A stretch of 11,294 bases of DNA from JALEGB01 sp038530925 (GTDB taxonomy: Bacteria > Pseudomonadota > Alphaproteobacteria > Rhodobacterales > Rhodobacteraceae), in NCBI GenBank assembly GCA_038530925.1, contig JBCBCG010000146.1:1-11294 (forward strand), written 5' to 3'. Below are positions 6,055 through 11,294 of the stretch, one piece after another (within the stretch, counting starts at the first letter, position 1; each line of letters starts with the position of its first letter). The notes below the pieces were generated by a model. It searched no databases. It was not told the origin of the DNA and saw nothing but the letters and a program-made list of their open reading frames with translations. The translations under genes were made by a program, and so were the position numbers.

Positions 6055-7479
6055 ATGAGAACAGATGCGAGCTTAGACGCAGTGCTCCAGCGCATCGACG
6101 CCGATCTCGAGCAGAGCCTTGAGCGGCTCTTCGCTCTGATGCGCATCCCATCCATCTCGACCAAAGCCGCGCACCGCGCCGATTGCCGCGCGGCGGCCGA
6201 TTGGCTCGCCGGCGAACTGACAGCGCTCGGCTATGCGCCGGAGCTGATCGCGACGCCAGAGGTTCCGGACGGCCATCCTATGGTCGTCGCGCGCCGCCCA
6301 GGAGCGCCTGGCGCGCCGCGAGCGCTCTTTTACGGCCATTACGACGTGCAGCCTGTGGATCCGCTCGACCTCTGGGCCCATCCGCCCTTCGAGCCGTTTC
6401 TCGAGACGCGCGCCGACGGAGCCAAAGCGATCCGCGGGCGCGGCGCCTCGGATGACAAAGGTCAGTTGATGACCTTTCTCGAAGCGGTGCGCGCCTGGGT
6501 GGCCGTGGCCGGCGCGCCGCCGGTCGACGTCGCGTTTTTGCTTGAAGGCGAAGAGGAAAGCGGCGGCGCGAGCATGGCGCCCTTCCTCAAACGCCATGGC
6601 GCGGCGCTGAAGGCCGATGTCGCGCTCGTCTGCGACACCGGCATGTGGAGCGCCGAGCGTCCGGCGATCACCACGAGCCTGCGCGGGCTGATGGCGGCCA
6701 CCGTTACGATCAAAGCGGCGAGCCGCGATCTTCATTCAGGCGCTTACGGTTCGGCGGCCAGGAACCCGATCGCGGTTCTCTCCCAAATCCTCTCCGATCT
6801 CCGCGATGAGGCCGGCGCGGTGACCCTGCCCGGCTTCTATAAGGGCGTGCCGGAGATCCCGCCTGAGATCCGCGCGCAATGGGCCGAGCTTGGTTTTGAT
6901 GAGGCCGCTTTCCTGGGCGAGATCGGCCTCTCGGAGCCCGCAGGCGAAGCTGGCTTCAGCGCGCTCGAGCAAATCTGGGCGCGGCCGACCGCTGAGATCA
7001 ACGGGATCTCCGGCGGCTATCAGGAAGACGGGTTCAAAACCGTCATCCCGGCCGAAGCGATGGCCAAGGTGTCGTTCCGTCTCGTTGGCGATCAGGATCC
7101 CGAAGCGGTGTGGCGCGCTTTCGAGGCGCATGTGAAGGCGCACACGCCCGCCGATTGCGAAGCGGTTCTGGAGCGTCATGGCGGCGCGCCGGCGAGTCGG
7201 CTCGATTACGGCCATCCTGACCTGAAGCGCGCCGCCGCCGCGCTTGACGCCGAATGGGCGCAGCCCACCGCTCTGATCGCCGGCGGCGGCTCGATCCCGG
7301 TTGCGGGCGAGTTCAAATCGATCCTCGGCATGGAGACGCTGCTGATCGGCTTCGCGCTGGAGAGCGACCGCATCCACTCGCCCAACGAGCAATACGAGCT
7401 GACGAGCTTTCACAAAGGCGTCCGCAGCTGGGCCCGGATCCTGGGCGCCTTGGCCGAGGACGGCCCCGCCGCCCGATAA
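6055..7479 (+). CDS. M20-family metallopeptidase (dipeptidase-like)
   Basis: The 474-residue protein has the full set of di-metal M20 residues. They are GHYDVQP (His95, Asp97), the bridging Asp in RGASDDKGQ (Asp133 or Asp134), the catalytic Glu pair in LLEGEEESGG (Glu166-Glu167), CDTGMW (Asp194) and the late RIHSPNEQY histidine (His441). The dimerisation or lid domain lies between about 205 and 385, with DLHSGAYGSAARNP (His227) and a substrate-loop-like EINGISGGYQ. Length and motifs fit the cytosolic M20 'dipeptidase' branch related to carnosinase and peptidase-V types; no signal peptide is present. It likely cleaves dipeptides or related amides. ATG 6055 follows GGAG by 10 nt. It is the middle gene of cobS-M20-cobT (gaps of 106 and 54 bp), although no link to cobalamin synthesis is known. 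The sequence looks intact. Confidence 0.9.
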   Translation: MRTDASLDAVLQRIDADLEQSLERLFALMRIPSISTKAAHRADCRAAADWLAGELTALGYAPELIATPEVPDGHPMVVARRPGAPGAPRALFYGHYDVQPVDPLDLWAHPPFEPFLETRADGAKAIRGRGASDDKGQLMTFLEAVRAWVAVAGAPPVDVAFLLEGEEESGGASMAPFLKRHGAALKADVALVCDTGMWSAERPAITTSLRGLMAATVTIKAASRDLHSGAYGSAARNPIAVLSQILSDLRDEAGAVTLPGFYKGVPEIPPEIRAQWAELGFDEAAFLGEIGLSEPAGEAGFSALEQIWARPTAEINGISGGYQEDGFKTVIPAEAMAKVSFRLVGDQDPEAVWRAFEAHVKAHTPADCEAVLERHGGAPASRLDYGHPDLKRAAAALDAEWAQPTALIAGGGSIPVAGEFKSILGMETLLIGFALESDRIHSPNEQYELTSFHKGVRSWARILGALAEDGPAAR

Positions 7480-7533
7480 GACCAGAGCGCGGCGCAGACG
7501 ACGGCGCGCCAGACACAAGCGAAACCGAGCGCG

Positions 7534-9426
7534 ATGAGCCGCAAGACCGACAATCCAGCCGAACCTTTCCGCAAAGCGCTCGCCGAGGCGACGCGCGCGC
7601 TGGCGGGCGATACGGAGCTGGATGTGAAATACAGCGCTGATCCGCCGGGCCTTTCGAATGCGGCCGAAGGCGCGGCGCTGGCGCGTCTGCCGCAAGTCTC
7701 GCATCGCATGACCGCTGAGGAGGTGCGCGCCGCCCGCGGCCATGGCGACGCGCTCGCCATGCGCGCGCGGCACCATGATCCGGCGCTGCATGGCCGCTAC
7801 ATGCCGCAAGGCGATGTGGCGCGCCGCATGTTCGACGCGCTGGAGAGCGCCCGGGTCGAGGCGCTTGCGGGCAAGCAAATGCCCGGCGTCGGCGATAATC
7901 TCGACGTGCTTCTGACGGCGGAGGCGCAGACCAAGGGCTGGCGCGGCGCCGAGGGGGCGGACATCGTGGACGCGGCGCGGCTCATCGTGCGCTGCCACGG
8001 CTCTGGCCGCGACCTGCCGGATGCGGCGGAGGCGGGGCTCGCCGGCTGGCGCGAGCAGCTCGAGAGCAAAGGCGCCGCCTCGCTCGACCGGCTGGGCGCG
8101 TGCCTCGCTGATCAGCGCGCCTTCGCTAAGCTCGCTTGGGATATCATCCAGGATTTCGGCTATGGCGATCAGCTCGGCAAATCGCCCGACGATCTCGACC
8201 AGCCCGCCGATGAGGAGGAGCCGGAGACCGCCGAAGAAGAACAAGAGCCCGATGGCGGCGACACCGACGGCGACAGCGACGGCGATGAGGAGGAGAGCGA
8301 GGAGGCTGACGACAGCCCAGCCGATCCCTCCAGTGAGCAGCCGACGGAATCCTACGCCAAGATGGCGACGGATACGGAGGATGAGGGCCCGGAACGCGAC
8401 GAGGATCTTGAAGATCTCGAAGGCGCGGAGCTGCCGGAGCGCCCCGAGACCGGCGCCTTCAGCGACGCCGATCCCGGTTACCGCGTCTTCACGACAGCGC
8501 AGGACGAAGTGATCGCGCCCGAGGCGATTTGCGATGCCGAGGAACTCGACCGCCTGCGCGCAATCCTCGACCAACAAATCGCGCCCTTCGAAGGCGCCGC
8601 CTCGCGTCTGGCCAACCGGCTGCAACGCCGGCTCCTGGCGCAGCAGAACCGGGCCTGGGAGTTCGACCGCGAGGAAGGGATCCTCGACGCTGGCCGCCTT
8701 GCGCGGGTCGTGGCCAATCCAACCACGCCGCTTTCGTTCAAAGTCGAGCGCGACACCGAGTTTCGCGACACGGTGGTGACGCTGCTGCTCGACAATTCCG
8801 GCTCCATGCGCGGCCGACCGATCTCGATCGCGGCGATCTCGGCGGACATCCTCGCCCGCACGCTCGAGCGGTGCCATGTGAAGGTCGAGATCCTGGGCTT
8901 CACCACGCGGCAATGGAAAGGCGGCGACGCGCGCAAAGCCTGGGTCGACGCGGGCCGGCCGGCCAATCCGGGACGGCTCAATGATTTGCGTCACATCATC
9001 TACAAGGCGGCGGACGCGCCCTGGCGCCGGGCGCGGCGCAATCTCGGCCTGATGATGCGCGAGGGCCTTTTGAAAGAAAATATCGACGGCGAAGCGCTGG
9101 AATGGGCGCATCGGCGCCTCAGCGCCCGGCCCGAGCAGCGGCGCATCCTGATGGTGATCTCTGACGGCGCGCCGGTGGACGACAGCACGCTCTCCGCCAA
9201 TCCGACCAGCTATTTGGAGAAGCATCTGCGCGACGTGATCGCCATGATCGAGAAGCGCGCCGCCGCCGAATTGGTGGCCATCGGCATCGGCCATGACGTG
9301 ACCCGCTATTACGAGCGCGCGGTGACGATCACCGATCCCGAACAGCTCGCCGGCGCCATGACCAACCAACTCGCCGCCCTCTTCGACGCCGACGCGAAGA
9401 AACGGCGCGGCGGCCGCGCGGCGTAA
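7534..9426 (+). CDS. cobT: Aerobic cobaltochelatase subunit CobT
   Basis: The 630-residue length is typical for CobT, the partner that joins the CobS ring and contacts CobN during cobalt insertion. The N-terminal half includes PFRKALAEATRALAG, VARRMFDALESARVEA and LAWDIIQDFGYGDQL. A very acidic, disordered linker follows (about 222-306, rich in Asp/Glu, e.g. DEEESEEADD). The C-terminal part (about 340-620) starts with RLANRLQRRLLAQQNRAWEF and contains a VWA domain with the MIDAS motif DNSGSM (Asp420, Ser422, Ser424) and a second acidic motif SDGAPVDD (Asp544). MIDAS metal binding is expected to couple ATP hydrolysis in CobS to the large subunit. The ATG at 7534 has only a weak purine-rich upstream region, so translation may be coupled to the M20 gene 54 bp before. 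The tail is basic (KKRRGGR). Confidence 0.96.
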   Translation: MSRKTDNPAEPFRKALAEATRALAGDTELDVKYSADPPGLSNAAEGAALARLPQVSHRMTAEEVRAARGHGDALAMRARHHDPALHGRYMPQGDVARRMFDALESARVEALAGKQMPGVGDNLDVLLTAEAQTKGWRGAEGADIVDAARLIVRCHGSGRDLPDAAEAGLAGWREQLESKGAASLDRLGACLADQRAFAKLAWDIIQDFGYGDQLGKSPDDLDQPADEEEPETAEEEQEPDGGDTDGDSDGDEEESEEADDSPADPSSEQPTESYAKMATDTEDEGPERDEDLEDLEGAELPERPETGAFSDADPGYRVFTTAQDEVIAPEAICDAEELDRLRAILDQQIAPFEGAASRLANRLQRRLLAQQNRAWEFDREEGILDAGRLARVVANPTTPLSFKVERDTEFRDTVVTLLLDNSGSMRGRPISIAAISADILARTLERCHVKVEILGFTTRQWKGGDARKAWVDAGRPANPGRLNDLRHIIYKAADAPWRRARRNLGLMMREGLLKENIDGEALEWAHRRLSARPEQRRILMVISDGAPVDDSTLSANPTSYLEKHLRDVIAMIEKRAAAELVAIGIGHDVTRYYERAVTITDPEQLAGAMTNQLAALFDADAKKRRGGRAA

Positions 9427-9578
9427 AGCGTCGAAATCGGCGCGGATGCGACGGCGGACCAGCTTCAATCTCGGGCCGTTATCGGCGACGTTTTTCAGTT
9501 CGGTTACGGCCGCGATCTGCGCGAATGAAGACGGTCGCAGCCAGCTCGGCGCGCTGAGATGGTTAAGGAACGAACTTT

Positions 9579-10541
9579 ATGAGAACGATTATTGCTTGTC
9601 TTAGCGCAGTGTTGATGTTTGCCGCGACGCCGTCTCTTGCGAAAAACTTTGAAAACAACGTCTGTTTTCGTCACAGCGCACGCGACAAGAGCCAAGGTCT
9701 TCACGGCGCCTCGGTCGGCTTCAAATATAATCCCTATATCATAACCACGCTTCGCGGCGCGCAAAGTATGCTCGAAGCGGCGTCACGTCATTATTCGAGG
9801 GCGAACCCAACACTAAACCGAAGGATCCTCTCGCGAAAAAGGGCGATCGACGCCTATATAAACTCGTTTCCGGATTACAGGCGGAAAAGCCTTCTTAACG
9901 AAAAGCGGGTCGCGCATGCGCCGCTGGTGACGAGACGCAACGACCTTTGCGATTCCGGCTCGATTTCGTTTTTTCCCGGGGAGTACGTGATCGGATATGG
10001 CGGCGACGTTCGCGTGATCGGCGACATCTGCGCAAGCCCCGCGCAGATCGCGATGGAGGCGAGAGTCACAGGCGGACAGCTGAGCCTTGAGAGAATTTTG
10101 AGTTCGACTTTGGGGCGCGGCGCTCCGCTCAATCCATCAACTGCGGACACTGGGTGGCGCTCGCGGGCGAATGCGCCTTTCGAGGCCTTGATCCTCGATT
10201 TGGTCGCGATCAGCCAAGCGCAATGCGGGCGCCCGACCACCGACTTCGATCTTCACGTTCGCTATGGTCGCTTCGCGCTTCAGCGCATCGTCGATGGGGA
10301 GAACGTCGATAAAGTCCGGCTGAGCGTGTTTCCGGCCGCGGACGGGCTGCGCATGAATGTCGAGATGACGGCGCGGGCGGCGCAAACGCTCCGCTACGCT
10401 CAGAACCGCCGTCAGCGCTATGATCGCAGCGCAGGCCGCGACGAGCGCGCCGCGGTCGGCGGCATGCTCGTCATTGGCGCGCTGAGCCTTCTCGGCGCGG
10501 TCTCCCCCTGCTGGGAGAATCCTAATGATTTCAGCTGCTAA
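9579..10541 (+). CDS. Exported protein of unknown function with six cysteines
   Basis: I do not recognise the family. The 320-residue product has a clear Sec signal peptide: MRTIIACLSAVLMFAATP core with likely cleavage after SLA (residue 21). The mature part has six cysteines (29, 124, 151, 216, 311, 320), suggesting up to three disulfides. A hydrophobic stretch near the C-terminus (about 291-310, AAVGGMLVIGALSLLGAVSP) lies just before the last two cysteines and might be a membrane segment or a buried helix. No enzyme motif, repeat or anchor signal is visible. AAGGA lies 9 nt before the ATG. The N-terminal ~270 bases are visibly less GC-rich than neighbouring genes, with many A/T-ending codons, which may hint at later acquisition or weak expression selection. 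It stands alone 152 bp after cobT and converges with the minus-strand gene to its right. Confidence 0.75.
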   Translation: MRTIIACLSAVLMFAATPSLAKNFENNVCFRHSARDKSQGLHGASVGFKYNPYIITTLRGAQSMLEAASRHYSRANPTLNRRILSRKRAIDAYINSFPDYRRKSLLNEKRVAHAPLVTRRNDLCDSGSISFFPGEYVIGYGGDVRVIGDICASPAQIAMEARVTGGQLSLERILSSTLGRGAPLNPSTADTGWRSRANAPFEALILDLVAISQAQCGRPTTDFDLHVRYGRFALQRIVDGENVDKVRLSVFPAADGLRMNVEMTARAAQTLRYAQNRRQRYDRSAGRDERAAVGGMLVIGALSLLGAVSPCWENPNDFSC

Positions 10542-10549
10542 TTCGCAGA

Positions 10550-10567
10550 GAGCGCGTCGTCGCGCTC
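10550..10567. terminator. Short hairpin between convergent genes
   Basis: GAGCGCG (10550-10556) pairs perfectly with CGCGCTC (10561-10567) around a TCGT loop. It lies 8 nt after the stop of the exported protein gene and ~22 nt beyond the stop of the minus-strand gene. Neither side has a T-run, so terminator activity is only suggested by position between two converging genes. Confidence 0.35.
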
Positions 10568-10589
10568 AATCATCCTCGCCGCGTCGCGT

Positions 10590-10961
10590 TCAGCGGCATT
10601 TAGCGAACTCGATCACCTTGCCCGCGCGGAGCGTTTCGATCCGATCGCCGCGGCGCGTCGCTGAGAGGCGCGCGCCATCTCGATCGAAGAGAACGCGTGT
10701 CGAAGAGAGCGCGAAGCCGGCGGCGCCGTCGCTGAGGCGGATCTCCTCGGGTCCCAGCTTCAACACCGTGTCGGTCGAAAACCCGGCGGGCGCGCCCTTC
10801 AGCATCGCCTCCAAATCAACGGAGAAGACCGCTTTGCTCCCATCGAACAGCGTGATCGACGACCCTTTGGCGCGCACATCGATAAAGCGGGCCGAGCAGT
10901 CTCCGTTCTGGGCGGCGTAAGACCAACGGCCAACGACGCCCGCGGAGAAGGCGCGCCACAC
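10590..10961 (-). CDS. Protein of unknown function, 5' end probably missing or frameshifted
   Basis: From the GTG at 10961 the frame gives 123 residues, with no family I can name. The middle reads as a compact beta-rich domain: VVGRWSYAAQNGDCSARFIDV, then ITLFDGSKAVFSVDLEAML, VLKLGPEEIRLSDGAAGFAL and GDRIETLRAGKVIEFAKC. The same frame stays open upstream to a TGA at 11162-11160, and its codons to about 11099 have the same strong G/C third-position bias. They encode a Cys at 11099-11097 (LGCGAR, lipobox-like), an acidic EVAKGEEDEEGELDRFC stretch and TVCRAHFRARIEGVW. That region contains no ATG, GTG or TTG in frame. The true gene therefore probably begins further upstream, perhaps as a lipoprotein, and its start was lost by a frameshift or by contig-end misassembly. 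The GTG has no ribosome site. Confidence 0.6.
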   Translation of the reverse strand: MWRAFSAGVVGRWSYAAQNGDCSARFIDVRAKGSSITLFDGSKAVFSVDLEAMLKGAPAGFSTDTVLKLGPEEIRLSDGAAGFALSSTRVLFDRDGARLSATRRGDRIETLRAGKVIEFAKCR

Positions 10962-11294
10962 GCCCTCGATCCGCGCGCGAAAATGGGCCCGGCAAACCGT
11001 CGGCTCCGCATCGCCGCCGCCGCCGATCGCGCAGAAGCGGTCGAGTTCGCCCTCTTCGTCCTCTTCGCCCTTGGCGACCTCAGGCGCGCGCGCGCCGCAC
11101 CCTAATTGCTGCGACCGGCTCTGCGCGAAGGGCGCGCGCCGCCCGCTAGCTGTGAGTTCTCATAGCGTTGTTCAGCGCTGAGATGGGCGGCTGCGCGTTG
11201 AGGGCGGAATTTCGCCTGGCGCGATTGCACCAGTCCAGCCATCTCGGCGGATCGGCGGTTCGCCGATCCGCCGAGATGGCTGGACTGGTGCAAT
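10962..11294. other. Right-edge region without a confident gene
   Basis: The minus strand at 10962-11099 carries the probable lost 5' coding part of the neighbouring gene. In another minus-strand frame, ATG at 11242 opens 46 codons ending in TAG at 11102-11104 (MAGLVQSRQAKF ... RAGRSN, Arg/Ala-rich). It starts inside the terminal palindrome and has no ribosome site, so I do not call it a gene. No promoter or RNA gene is evident. The last 71 bases form a palindrome. Confidence 0.5.
11224..11294. repeat. Perfect 34-bp-arm palindrome at the right edge
   Basis: Bases 11224-11257 are the exact reverse complement of 11261-11294, with only GTT (11258-11260) between them. The right arm ends at the last base of the window. 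Perfect long arms with a 3-nt loop at a contig tip are typical of fold-back chimeras or unresolved assembly hairpins; a genuine cruciform-forming element cannot be excluded. Confidence 0.95.

Noticed and set aside
8200..8450. Acidic Asp/Glu-coding stretch considered as a tandem repeat
   Set aside because: It is the irregular acidic linker normal in CobT proteins; no exact repeat unit is present.
6736..9468. 910-codon open frame on the minus strand opposite cobT and the M20 gene
   Set aside because: It is the antisense shadow of two well-recognised genes in GC-rich DNA; its translation is Arg/Ala/Gly-rich with no domain.
9475..9495. Small stem GCCG-TTAT-CGGC followed by five T residues after cobT
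   Set aside because: A 4-bp stem with the T-run four bases away is too weak to call an intrinsic terminator.
11102..11242. 46-codon minus-strand ORF at the right edge
   Set aside because: Its start lies inside the terminal palindrome, it has no ribosome site, and its Arg/Ala-rich product has no recognisable feature.

Overview
The window is GC-rich, densely coded bacterial DNA with strong G/C preference at third codon positions. The gene content points to an alphaproteobacterium: aerobic cobaltochelatase subunits CobS and CobT downstream of a J-domain protein, with a divergent BolA gene next door. I cannot name a genus. Both ends look abnormal (a 69-bp direct repeat at the left edge, a perfect 34-bp-arm palindrome at the right edge), which suggests a metagenomic or draft contig with unreliable tips.

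Left part (1-1626, minus strand): a compact three-gene unit transcribed leftwards, made of an antibiotic-biosynthesis-monooxygenase (ABM)-like small protein, a glutathione S-transferase and a zinc-ribbon/DUF4178 protein that runs off the window. Both gaps in this unit are exactly 33 nt. A roughly 260-bp divergent spacer separates it from a TerC-family membrane protein (1885-2682, plus), followed by a DUF4177-like protein with a long Arg/Ala-rich tail (2818-3492, plus).

Centre (3589-9426): BolA (minus) diverges from a J-domain protein with a Cys/His cluster (plus), then come cobS, an M20-family metallopeptidase and cobT, all plus strand. CobS (AAA+ ATPase) and CobT (acidic linker plus VWA/MIDAS domain) form the ATPase part of the aerobic cobaltochelatase that inserts Co2+ into hydrogenobyrinic acid a,c-diamide. 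The large catalytic subunit CobN is not in the window, and I see no B12-riboswitch-like element. The M20 gene splits cobS from cobT, and a long imperfect inverted repeat lies just before it.

Right part (9427-11294): an exported protein of unknown function with six cysteines in its mature part (plus) converges with a minus-strand gene of unknown function. The coding signal of the latter continues upstream of its only usable start codon, so its 5' end is probably damaged or misassembled. The last ~330 bases hold that lost 5' coding segment, a doubtful 46-codon ORF and the terminal palindrome.

No rRNA, tRNA, CRISPR array, transposase or phage gene was seen. The most interesting points are the M20 insertion and hairpin inside the cobS-cobT unit, the possible link between the J-domain protein and the chelatase, and the uncharacterised six-cysteine exported protein. 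I did not find a clearly new defence or mobile system.
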